Of a stretch of DNA of 64,000 nucleotides, positions 1 to 7,325 are shown in pieces (the stretch's first letter is position 1; every line of letters starts with the position of its first letter). The position numbers and the translations under genes are program-made. The DNA comes from Clostridia bacterium. Lineage in GTDB: Bacteria; Bacillota; Clostridia; Oscillospirales; CAG-272. The notes below the pieces were generated by a model. The model was not told the origin of the DNA, made no database searches, and was given only the letters and a program-made list of their open reading frames with translations. The DNA lies in contig JAFUQU010000033.1 in assembly GCA_017472255.1 (NCBI GenBank), positions 55,301 to 119,300 of the forward strand. Reading direction: 5' to 3'.

Positions 1-173
1 CCATGCTGGAGAAGGGCTGGATCCGGCAGCTGCCCGAGGAACGGGGAAGCCGGAAGAAGGAATACGAAATCACCGACGTGGGACGGGATGTCCTGCACCG
101 TGAGCTTCTCCGGCTGGAGGAGTTGCTGCGCAATGGCAGAGAAATATTGGGAGGTATCAGCAATGAGACATAA
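1..173 (+). CDS. PadR-family transcriptional regulator, C-terminal part
   Basis: The reading frame is open from base 3 to the TAA at 171-173 and is cut by the window edge. The visible 56 residues (LEKGWIRQLPEERGSR, KKEYEITDVGRDVLHREL) match the winged-helix wing and C-terminal helix of PadR-like repressors, where a charged turn precedes a 'YEIT..G' strand. The gene overlaps the next CDS by 11 bases (its ATG is at 163), so the two are translationally coupled. A PadR regulator followed by a DUF2812 membrane protein is a recurrent Firmicutes pairing. The effector and the N-terminal helix-turn-helix cannot be seen. Confidence 0.65.
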   Translation, partial: MLEKGWIRQLPEERGSRKKEYEITDVGRDVLHRELLRLEELLRNGREILGGISNET

Positions 174-708
174 GATTCACAAATGGTTCTGGGTATGGGA
201 TTTTGATAAGGAGGAGAAGTGGCTGAACGAAATGGCGGCGAAGGGGATGTCGCTGGTTTCGGTAGGATGGTGTACCTATTGGTTCGAAGACACCGACGCG
301 GGGGCGTATCAATACCGCCTGGAACTGCTGGAAAAATCCCCGGAGCATCCCGAAAGCCGGAAGTATATTTCCTTTGTGGAGGAAACAGGCGCCGAATATC
401 TGGGTTCGGTGATTAACTGGGTCTATTTCCGCCGCCCGACAAACAGCGGCGAGTTTGAGCTGCACTCCGATCACGCCACACGGATCAAACACCTGAATCG
501 TATTCTTCGGCTGCTTCTGGTACTGATGCTCTGCAATCTGTACCCGGCGATCTACAATGGCTGGCTGTACTTCGGAGTGAGCCATTTTACGCTCAATCTG
601 GTCTGCGCCTGCATATCCCTAGCGGTGGAGCTGCTGGTGGCTGCCGGACTGCTGATCGTGCTTCGCAAGCGCCGCAAGCTGGAGCGGGAAGGGAAGCTGT
701 TTGAATAA
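163..708 (+). CDS. DUF2812 domain membrane protein
   Basis: This 181-aa protein starts at the ATG at 163, inside the end of the PadR gene. An in-frame start at 88 would lie wholly inside PadR coding sequence, so 163 is preferred. The N-terminal half carries the DUF2812 pattern (HKWFWVWDFDKEEKWLNEMA, then AAKG and YWFED). Two hydrophobic segments lie at about residues 113-135 and 145-168, followed by a basic tail (RKRRKLERE). The fold suggests a soluble domain on the cytoplasmic face of a small membrane protein. Its biochemical role is unknown. The coupling to PadR suggests that it is the regulator's target or sensing partner. Confidence 0.75.
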   Translation: MRHKIHKWFWVWDFDKEEKWLNEMAAKGMSLVSVGWCTYWFEDTDAGAYQYRLELLEKSPEHPESRKYISFVEETGAEYLGSVINWVYFRRPTNSGEFELHSDHATRIKHLNRILRLLLVLMLCNLYPAIYNGWLYFGVSHFTLNLVCACISLAVELLVAAGLLIVLRKRRKLEREGKLFE

Positions 709-717
709 ACAGAGAAA

Positions 718-752
718 GCAGCTGACGCGCTTTGCGCGTCAGCTGCCATTTT
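718..752. terminator. Bidirectional intrinsic terminator
   Basis: A 13-bp perfect stem (GCAGCTGACGCGC, TTT loop, GCGCGTCAGCTGC) is followed by CATTTTC on the plus strand. It lies between the convergent DUF2812 and PHP genes. Confidence 0.7.
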
Positions 753-754
753 CA

Positions 755-1543
755 TTATGCAAGCACCCACTTGTCAGCCTCGGTCAGCTCAAGCAGATCG
801 ATGATGTTTTCGGCGTTGGCCTTCTCTCTGGCAAGCCCGGCGGGATGGTGCGCGTCGCTGCCGAAGTAGAATTTACAGCCCTCCGCCTTTGCGATGCGGT
901 AGGGATTCAGTATGGCATCCTTTGTTTCGTCAGTCAGCGCAAGGCTGTTGAAGTTCAGCTCGACGCCGATACCCCGGTCAGCGGCTTTGCGGAAGAGACG
1001 GCTGTATTCCTCGTCCGGAATTCCGGCGAGCAGTTCGGGCATATGCCCGCGACAGTGCAGTTCGCAGGTTAAATGGGCGATGCCCACCTTCTCAAAGGGC
1101 AGCTTCATGTCCAGCACCGCGTCGAAGCGGCTACTCCAGAGGGCGCGGCGCTCGTCGATTCCTTCGTCGCCGCGGCAGGTGAAGCCGTTCATGTGCAGAT
1201 GGGTTGTCGGGATAATAATGAACGCCATGTCCTTCATGGCTTCCGGCGAAATGCCCAGCGTGCAGTTTTTGTCAAGGTCGGTCTCGCATCCGAACAGGAA
1301 GCGGACGCCCTCCGCCTGTGGAAGGGGCAGCGCCTGACGGATGTGCGCGGTATCCTGCTGCTTGTAGAAATCGGTGAATCCACCGGGAACGGTTTCGTCC
1401 CAGTAGTGGTCGGTGAGACAGATGGTGTTCAGCTTATTATCGACGGCGTATTGCAGAATTGCCTCGTTGGTCTGCGCCGGATCGTTGGAGCAGAGGGAGA
1501 TGTGGGAATGAATGTGCAGGTCGTGGTCAAATATGTAGCGCAT
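755..1543 (-). CDS. PHP-domain phosphoesterase (histidinol-phosphatase-like)
   Basis: This 262-aa protein of the polymerase-and-histidinol-phosphatase (PHP) superfamily has the metal-binding HxH motif (DLHIHSH, H10 and H12), a second motif LTDHYW at about residue 44, and a C-terminal SDAHHPAG motif at about 228. These are the usual metal ligands of HisK-type phosphatases, so a metal-dependent phosphoester hydrolase is likely. The substrate is not clear: there are no his genes nearby. It lies 12 bases downstream of a GH36-like gene on the same strand and is probably co-transcribed, so it may act on a sugar phosphate or be a generic salvage phosphatase. Confidence 0.75.
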   Translation of the reverse strand: MRYIFDHDLHIHSHISLCSNDPAQTNEAILQYAVDNKLNTICLTDHYWDETVPGGFTDFYKQQDTAHIRQALPLPQAEGVRFLFGCETDLDKNCTLGISPEAMKDMAFIIIPTTHLHMNGFTCRGDEGIDERRALWSSRFDAVLDMKLPFEKVGIAHLTCELHCRGHMPELLAGIPDEEYSRLFRKAADRGIGVELNFNSLALTDETKDAILNPYRIAKAEGCKFYFGSDAHHPAGLAREKANAENIIDLLELTEADKWVLA

Positions 1544-1555
1544 GATAACGCCTCC

Positions 1556-3490
1556 TTACAGAATATCCTTGATGAAGGTTTTCACCTTGTATTTGCTTGC
1601 AATCGGCACATATTTGCCGGTATCGCCCAACATGATGTACGCGCCCTCGTCCGAGTCTTCGTCGGGCTTTGTGATTGGGTAGATCGACCAGACCGTCACG
1701 CCGTCACGGGGCAGAGTCAGTTCGGTGTCCTCAAAGTAGTTGATGCGGGTAAAGGTTTTGCTGAAATACTCGTAGGCGATATATTCGCAGTCCTGCGACA
1801 GACCGGGAATCGTGCCGAAGTCCACCGTATCGGTGACGTCGCCCTCGGATACGTTGAACGCCGCCAGCGCGAAGCAGTCACCGCTGCGGTTCCATACCTT
1901 CTGGAGCTTGCCCTCCTTTACGCAGTCGGTGTATACACAGTCGAGGGTGGGACGGGCGGCTTCGTCGCAGAGCATGACGGTGCCGTCGCTTTCCACCGCC
2001 GCCAGAATCGTATCCGCACGGCTCTCGCCGATTTTATCGCTGACATAGATGGGCGACCCTGCGATGGCGCGCAGAACGCCGCTTTGATAAGCGGATTCCA
2101 CATGGTTCGACCACCACATATCGAAGTCGCAGTGGTAGAGCTGGCTGTGCCAGATGGCGTTGTACACGTTCTGGGTCAGGTGAACGATGAAGCTCCGCTC
2201 ACGCTTGGGGAAGAAATCGTCGCTGTTGCGGGATACCGCCGACATGGGGCGGGCGAAGACGTTCTCCATGTCCATGCCCATGCAGTTGATGACCGCGCCG
2301 CCAAAGTGCTTGGTGATGGAACGTTCAATGGCGTTGTGGGCGATGCGGCAGCCGGCGGCGGTGGCGATGCTGCCTTCCAGATGGGCGGAGTTGGAGGATT
2401 GGTTGTCCACCTTCAGAAAATCCACGCCGCAGGAGGCGAGATGGGAATGCCACGCGTCCCAGAATCGGAACGCCTTGTCCTCGTCCAGCGATTGAAGCAC
2501 CGTTCCGGCGGGCGTGGTGAACAGGTTTTCCTTCTGCTCCTCGTAGAGCGGGCTTTCGGGATCCACGCCCATCCAGTAGCCGTTGAAGGCGTGCCATACG
2601 CCCACCTTTTCGATGCCGTACTCGCCCTTGATTCTGTCGATGGTAGCTTTCAGACCCTCGGGGAACTTTTCGCGGTTCACGTCGAAGCCCGCCAGCATAT
2701 TGTTGCGGGTAGTCATCCAGCCGTCGTCGATGATAATCCATTTGACCGGGATGCCCTTGGTCTTGAACTCATCCAGCTTGGCGTAGATTTTGTCGGAGGA
2801 TACATCGCCGTAGAAAGCGTCCCACGTACACCAGCCGAAGCTGCGGAAAAAGTCGGGAAGCTGACGCTCGGCGCGCAGCGGTACGCGGATGGCGCCGATT
2901 TCGCGGGCGTAGGTATAGTTGTTGGACACCGCCTGATAGGGATCGGTGGACACCGATGCGGCGAGAAAATCGCCGGACAGGCGATGAATGCCGCCGCAGT
3001 CGGAGGTGATGCGCAGCAGTCCGGCTTCCAATTCGCAGCGGAAGTTGTCGCCGGTGAGGGGGAGCAGATGATAGTTCAGTGCGCCCGATTTGACTAGCAG
3101 CGACTGGGTGCGCGGTTCGATGGCGGCAAAGGCATCGATGAAGGAGGGATGCATCCACCATGGACTGTAGTGGCGGCTTCCCAGAAGGGCGTCGGGGGTG
3201 AGATCGCCCAGCGTCATGGTGAGGGCATCCTCCGAGTCGAAGCTCTCCACCTTGCCGTTCTCGACAGTAATTTGAGCGTCCAGCGCGAAAACGATGGCGT
3301 CCTCACCGATTTTTGCGGTGATGGTCAGCGATTTCAACCCGGCGGCGGGAGTGTAGGTGCAGACAATGCGACCGTCCGATGCATCCTCGGTGAAAGCGGT
3401 CAGCACACCGGTGCGATGGCGGGTGCGGTTCGCCGTAACGGCGAAATTCGAGAGAAGGTGCTCCTTGACGAAGCTGTAGAGTGCGTTCAT
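1556..3490 (-). CDS. GH36-type alpha-galactosidase / raffinose-synthase (Sip1)-like glycoside hydrolase
   Basis: This 644-aa protein has a beta-sandwich N-terminal region and a TIM-barrel core. The barrel shows FGWCTWDAFY at 218-227, WIIIDDGW at 251-258 and FLKVDNQ at 358-364. In GH36 and the Sip1/raffinose-synthase group the Asp of the K-x-D motif (here D362) is the nucleophile. I see no signal peptide, so a cytoplasmic enzyme acting on imported galacto-oligosaccharides is likely. The Sip1 group includes both hydrolases and transglycosylases, and the sequence does not decide between them. It has its own SigA-type promoter and is followed 12 bases later by the PHP gene. Confidence 0.8.
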   Translation of the reverse strand: MNALYSFVKEHLLSNFAVTANRTRHRTGVLTAFTEDASDGRIVCTYTPAAGLKSLTITAKIGEDAIVFALDAQITVENGKVESFDSEDALTMTLGDLTPDALLGSRHYSPWWMHPSFIDAFAAIEPRTQSLLVKSGALNYHLLPLTGDNFRCELEAGLLRITSDCGGIHRLSGDFLAASVSTDPYQAVSNNYTYAREIGAIRVPLRAERQLPDFFRSFGWCTWDAFYGDVSSDKIYAKLDEFKTKGIPVKWIIIDDGWMTTRNNMLAGFDVNREKFPEGLKATIDRIKGEYGIEKVGVWHAFNGYWMGVDPESPLYEEQKENLFTTPAGTVLQSLDEDKAFRFWDAWHSHLASCGVDFLKVDNQSSNSAHLEGSIATAAGCRIAHNAIERSITKHFGGAVINCMGMDMENVFARPMSAVSRNSDDFFPKRERSFIVHLTQNVYNAIWHSQLYHCDFDMWWSNHVESAYQSGVLRAIAGSPIYVSDKIGESRADTILAAVESDGTVMLCDEAARPTLDCVYTDCVKEGKLQKVWNRSGDCFALAAFNVSEGDVTDTVDFGTIPGLSQDCEYIAYEYFSKTFTRINYFEDTELTLPRDGVTVWSIYPITKPDEDSDEGAYIMLGDTGKYVPIASKYKVKTFIKDIL

Positions 3491-3524
3491 TGCTGTGCTC
3501 CTTTACGTGTGATTGGTTGATTTT

Positions 3525-3553
3525 ATTCTATCACAGATTGGCGGTTCGGTCAA
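3525..3553 (-). promoter_or_regulatory. SigA-type promoter for the GH36-PHP operon
   Basis: On the minus strand TTGACC (3548-3553), a 17-bp spacer and TAGAAT (3525-3530) lie 35 bases upstream of the GH36 start. Confidence 0.6.
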
Positions 3554-3595
3554 GGGATTTTTTGCGTTTCATTTGCTTTTTTTGTATTTGCAGCA

Positions 3596-3627
3596 AACAG
3601 GGGAACCGCCGCAGCGATTCCCCTGTT
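3596..3627 (-). terminator. Probable purA terminator
   Basis: A 10-bp perfect stem (AACAGGGGAA / TTCCCCTGTT) with a 12-base loop lies just after the purA stop codon. The following T tract on the minus strand is short (TTTGCTGC), so termination strength is uncertain. Confidence 0.5.
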
Positions 3628-3637
3628 ATCATTTGTA

Positions 3638-4918
3638 TTATTCTGCGTCCATATCAATGTAGGCTTCGCGTTCAGCGCCGACCGAAACGTAGCGGATTTT
3701 GCATCCCACTGCCTTCTCGCAGTAACGGATGTAATCCAGCGCTTCCTTAGGCAGGTCGGAGACCTTGCGGCAGCCGGAAATATCGCACTTCCAGCCGTCG
3801 TGATACTCGATCACTGGCTTTGCGATGTTCAGTGCCTCGCCGGTGGGGAACTCGGTAACTTTCGTTCCGTTCACGTCGTAAGCCACGCAGACCGGGATTT
3901 TGTCCATGTAGGACAGAATGTCCAGCTTGGTGAAGGCCAGCTCATCCGCACCCTGGACGCGCACGCCGTAACGGGACGCTACCACGTCGAAGGCGCCCAC
4001 ACGTCTCGGTCTGCCGGTGGCAGCGCCGAATTCGCCGCCCGCACCGCGCAGCGCGTCCGCTTCCTTGCCGAACATTTCAACGGTGAAGGGACCTTCGCCT
4101 ACGCAGGACGAATAAGCCTTCATGATGCCCACGGTGCGATCCAGCTTGACGCCCGGAATGCCCGCGCCGATGGGACCGTATGCCGCGATGGTCGAGGAGG
4201 ACGAGGTGTAGGGATAGATACCGAAGTCGATATCGCGGAGTGCGCCCAGCTGAGCCTCAAACATGACGCGCTTGCCCTTGGCAAGCTCTTCGGTCAGGTA
4301 TACGCCGGTATCAACCACATATTCCTTGAAGAAGCCGCCGTATTTCTCCAGCCATGCTTCCATTTCCTCGTAGACAATCGGTTCGGCGTTGTATACGCCG
4401 GTAACGATCAGGTTGTTGTATTCCACCAGATCGCGCAGGTGCTCGCGAAGCGCGTCCGGATAGAAAAGGTCGCCCATGCGGATTGCCTTTTTCTTGTATT
4501 TGTCACCGTAGACGGGAGCGATGCCGCGGCGGGTGGAGCCGTATTTCTTGCCCGCCAGACGCTCCTCCTCCAGACAGTCAAAGCGCACGTGATAGGGCAT
4601 GGTGATGCAGGCGCGGTCGCTGATCTTCAGGTTGTCGGGCGTGATCTTAATGCCCGCAGCGGTCAGGCGTCCCACCTCGTTGTAGAGATGCTCCAGATCG
4701 ATGACCATACCGTTGCCCATGATGTTGACGATCTCCGGACGGAGAATGCCGGAGGGCAGCAGGTTCAGGATGAACTTGCCCCGCTCGTTGACGACCGTGT
4801 GACCGGCGTTGTTGCCGCCCTGATAGCGGCAGACGATGTCCTGCTCCTCGGAGAGCAGATCGACCATGCGACCCTTGCCCTCGTCGCCCCAGTTGATTCC
4901 TACGATGGATGTAAGCAT
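3638..4918 (-). CDS. purA: Adenylosuccinate synthetase
   Basis: This 426-aa enzyme joins IMP and aspartate using GTP, the first step from IMP to AMP, in the cytoplasm. The P-loop/catalytic motif GINWGDEGKGR is at 7-17 with the catalytic Asp and the usual NNAGHTVV at about 35-42. GPFTVEMFG and the ATGRPRRVGAFD motif (guanine/IMP loops) are present, and the length matches the family. The Asn in GINWGDEGKGR, where many bacteria have Gln, is common in clostridial PurA. It is a single gene with its own promoter and terminator and no other pur genes beside it. Confidence 0.96.
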   Translation of the reverse strand: MLTSIVGINWGDEGKGRMVDLLSEEQDIVCRYQGGNNAGHTVVNERGKFILNLLPSGILRPEIVNIMGNGMVIDLEHLYNEVGRLTAAGIKITPDNLKISDRACITMPYHVRFDCLEEERLAGKKYGSTRRGIAPVYGDKYKKKAIRMGDLFYPDALREHLRDLVEYNNLIVTGVYNAEPIVYEEMEAWLEKYGGFFKEYVVDTGVYLTEELAKGKRVMFEAQLGALRDIDFGIYPYTSSSSTIAAYGPIGAGIPGVKLDRTVGIMKAYSSCVGEGPFTVEMFGKEADALRGAGGEFGAATGRPRRVGAFDVVASRYGVRVQGADELAFTKLDILSYMDKIPVCVAYDVNGTKVTEFPTGEALNIAKPVIEYHDGWKCDISGCRKVSDLPKEALDYIRYCEKAVGCKIRYVSVGAEREAYIDMDAE

Positions 4919-4964
4919 TGTATATTAACCTCCGTAAAATGGTGTTGCTTTCTCTTGCCTTATT

Positions 4965-4993
4965 ATTATAACAGGAAAGCGGTGATTTTACAA
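4965..4993 (-). promoter_or_regulatory. SigA-type promoter of purA
   Basis: On the minus strand TTGTAA (4988-4993), a 17-bp spacer and TATAAT (4965-4970) lie about 45 bases upstream of the purA ATG. Confidence 0.6.
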
Positions 4994-5012
4994 GAGGTTT
5001 CGCGCAGGTTGA

Positions 5013-5074
5013 ATTATACCGATTCCTGATTGAAGATATAAATTCAAATTATATCTCATCGGAATCGGTATAAT
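5013..5074. repeat. 62-bp two-tier palindrome between purA and a GH36 gene
   Basis: The outer arms ATTATACCGATTCC (5013-5026) and GGAATCGGTATAAT (5061-5074) are a perfect 14-bp inverted repeat. Inside is a second perfect stem, AGATATAA (5034-5041) / TTATATCT (5049-5056), with a 7-base loop. Interior bulges are TGATTGA and CATC. It lies between purA's promoter and the 3' end of the upstream minus-strand operon, so it could be a terminator-like hairpin, an operator or a small palindromic element. No long T run follows. Confidence 0.7.
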
Positions 5075-5088
5075 CGTATATTATGTCG

Positions 5089-5114
5089 TGACTTTACGTC
5101 ATGACTTTACGTCA
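5089..5114. repeat. Exact tandem 13-bp repeat (2 copies)
   Basis: TGACTTTACGTCA occurs twice back to back at 5089-5101 and 5102-5114, ending one base before the stop codon of the GH36 gene. Each unit has the complementary ends TGAC...GTCA. Confidence 0.75.
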
Positions 5115-5115
5115 T

Positions 5116-6834
5116 TCAGATGCGGTTCAGCGTGATGTAGCCGCTTACCGGCACGGAAATTTTCGCGGGAGCGCCGCCGAGGACGATCTTGCCCGCAGAG
5201 ACTTCATTGCCCATGCAGTCGGTGATGGTGTAGCTGTAGTAACCGCCGAAGCTGCTGTCGATGAGAATGTCTTTATTCATGGAAGCGTTGACCAGCACAA
5301 TTTCGTCGGTGGGATGCTCCAGATAAGCGATGCGACCGGAGTAAACCGCGCCCACCTGCGTGTTGTCCTTGCGGGCGGAGGCGTAATTGTAGTCGGCGGC
5401 GTAGCCCTTGTAGAGCATTTCGCCGTCCAGCAGCACGCTGCGGTATTTCTCCCAGACGCTCAGGTAATAGCCAACCATCTTCGCGTGATCCTCGGGCATC
5501 TTATCGTGCAGCACCGAAATCTGCGGCACAGCGAACAGAATGTGGTTCAGCTGGAAGGCTGCCAGCTCCACCGGCTCGTTGTAGCTCCACATCACCATGT
5601 CCGAATGAACGGCGGTATTGCCGCTGGTCATGCGCAGGGCGAGGGTGCGGACGCGGTTGGAATAGCTGTCGTTGGGGCAGTCGGCGGCACGGAGCATATT
5701 GCCGAAGGTGCGCATCAGCGGACCGATGTAGCTCTGGCGGAATTCGATGAGGATGTCGGGGTTCAGCTCCTTGAGGGTCGAAATGACGTCCTTCATCAGG
5801 CGGTCAACGGCGTCGTAGACCGACACATAATCCATGCCTTCCTTCACCTCGGCGGACTGGCGGAAGCTGTCGATGAAATCCAGCTTGAAGCCGTCCAGAC
5901 CCCAGTCGAGGACAGCCTTTTTGTAAATGCCGATCAGGTACTCGCGCACGTCGGGATAGCGGGGGTCGAGCACGTAGGTGCCGCCCATGCCCACATTAGC
6001 CAGCGTCTTGTCCTTGAAGCGCTCGTAAGCCTTGGAGTGAATGCCTACGAAGGGAACCGAATACCAGAGCATGAATTTCAGCCCGGTTTCATGAACGGCG
6101 TCCACAAAGGCCTTCATGTCCGGAATCTTGGAGGCAGCCACTTCCCAGTCGCCGCAGTAAGCGTAGCCGCGGCTGTTGTCGTCGGTCTGCCAGCCGTCGT
6201 CGATGATGATCGCCTTGCAGCCCAACGCGCCGAAGTAGCGGCATTCCTCGATGATGCGCGGAACGTCGATCTGCTGATGGAAGCTGTACCACGCGGAATA
6301 AAGGGGCTGACGGGCAGTATCCGGCACGTTGGTAGGCTCCAGACCCTCGAAGGTCTCCCACCACTTTGCCACATCCTCCACAGCCTTGTAGAAGGGAATA
6401 TCGCGGGTGTCCAGACGGATTTCCGCCTTGTAGTGGTCGATGGCGCAGTCCACGTTGATGACCACCGTGTTGGAAAGGCGGGCATTTTCCTCGATGACGC
6501 CCGAGCGGATGCGCACCCTGTTCTTCGGATCGGAGCAGGCGATGGTCAGGCGGTTGCTGTCATCGTAGCCCACATTGGAGAATACGGGCGCGGAGGACAT
6601 GGCGGAGGATTCGGTGAAGCCTCCCCAGTTGGGGCGGATGATCTTGTTTAAGAAGCCGGAGGGGCTCCAGCTTACGTTGACGCCGATATCGTCGCAGGTC
6701 CAGTCCACGCGCAGCTCCAGCTTGCTTGGCTCGGTTTTGCAGTCAGCCTCAACCGTGAGGATGGTGATGCCGTCGCAGAGCTGGCGCTCGGTGAGGCGGG
6801 CTTCAAATTGCTCGTTTGCTTTGATTGTGTACAT
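5116..6834 (-). CDS. GH36-family alpha-galactosidase-like glycoside hydrolase
   Basis: This 572-aa protein starts at the ATG at 6832-6834, preceded by GAGGT with good spacing. An in-frame ATG 15 bases upstream lacks a ribosome site. The barrel shows AIIIDDGWQTDD, GLKFMLWYSVPFVG, and DGFKLDFIDSF with the putative nucleophile Asp in KLDF. RAADCPND, further on, is where GH36 enzymes place the acid/base Asp. No signal peptide is visible, so it should act inside the cell. It is the last gene of a GHL6-GNAT-GH36 run, with 11 bases after the GNAT stop. It is distinct from the Sip1-like enzyme at 1556-3490. Alpha-galactoside cleavage is the likely but unproven activity. Confidence 0.8.
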   Translation of the reverse strand: MYTIKANEQFEARLTERQLCDGITILTVEADCKTEPSKLELRVDWTCDDIGVNVSWSPSGFLNKIIRPNWGGFTESSAMSSAPVFSNVGYDDSNRLTIACSDPKNRVRIRSGVIEENARLSNTVVINVDCAIDHYKAEIRLDTRDIPFYKAVEDVAKWWETFEGLEPTNVPDTARQPLYSAWYSFHQQIDVPRIIEECRYFGALGCKAIIIDDGWQTDDNSRGYAYCGDWEVAASKIPDMKAFVDAVHETGLKFMLWYSVPFVGIHSKAYERFKDKTLANVGMGGTYVLDPRYPDVREYLIGIYKKAVLDWGLDGFKLDFIDSFRQSAEVKEGMDYVSVYDAVDRLMKDVISTLKELNPDILIEFRQSYIGPLMRTFGNMLRAADCPNDSYSNRVRTLALRMTSGNTAVHSDMVMWSYNEPVELAAFQLNHILFAVPQISVLHDKMPEDHAKMVGYYLSVWEKYRSVLLDGEMLYKGYAADYNYASARKDNTQVGAVYSGRIAYLEHPTDEIVLVNASMNKDILIDSSFGGYYSYTITDCMGNEVSAGKIVLGGAPAKISVPVSGYITLNRI

Positions 6835-6845
6835 GATATTACCTC

Positions 6846-7325
6846 TCATTTTGCAATAAATTCATCGAATTTGCTTTCGTCCACACGCAGGTGAATCCAC
6901 TCGTCCAGGCTGACGGCGCCCATGTGGTGGTAAAAATCAAGGGAGGGCGTGTTCCAGTCCAGACAGCACCATTCGTACCGTCCGCAGCCCTGTTCCCTGG
7001 CGATGGCGCAGAGCGCCTGAAGCAGCTCTTTGCCCACACCGCCGCCCCTGCGCTCGGGAAGGACGAACAAATCCTCCAGATAAATGCCCGGACGGCATTT
7101 GAAAGTGGACAGGTTGTAGAACCACAGCGCGAAGCCGATAATCTCCCCGCTGTCGGTGTCCTCAGCCACCAGGCAGTGTCCCACGCCGCTTTCAAAGAGC
7201 AGCGCTTCCAGATCCTTTGCGTCGCCTGTGACCTGATCGGTCATTTTTTCATATTCTGCCAGCGCATAGATCAATCCGAAGACTGCCTTGCTGTCCTGAC
7301 GTACTGCTTCACGAATTTTATACAT
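6846..7325 (-). CDS. GNAT-family N-acetyltransferase (diamine-acetyltransferase-like)
   Basis: This 159-aa single-domain acetyltransferase starts MYKIREAVRQDSKAVFGLIY, typical of the spermidine/diamine acetyltransferase (SAT) subgroup. It has LEDLFVLPERRGGGVGKELL as the acetyl-CoA-binding motif A at about 85-104 and NTPSLDFYHHMGA as motif B. Its first 8 bases overlap the end of the GHL6 gene, so translation is coupled. The substrate could be a polyamine or an amino sugar. The position between two glycosidases hints at the latter, but that is inference only. Confidence 0.85.
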   Translation of the reverse strand: MYKIREAVRQDSKAVFGLIYALAEYEKMTDQVTGDAKDLEALLFESGVGHCLVAEDTDSGEIIGFALWFYNLSTFKCRPGIYLEDLFVLPERRGGGVGKELLQALCAIAREQGCGRYEWCCLDWNTPSLDFYHHMGAVSLDEWIHLRVDESKFDEFIAK

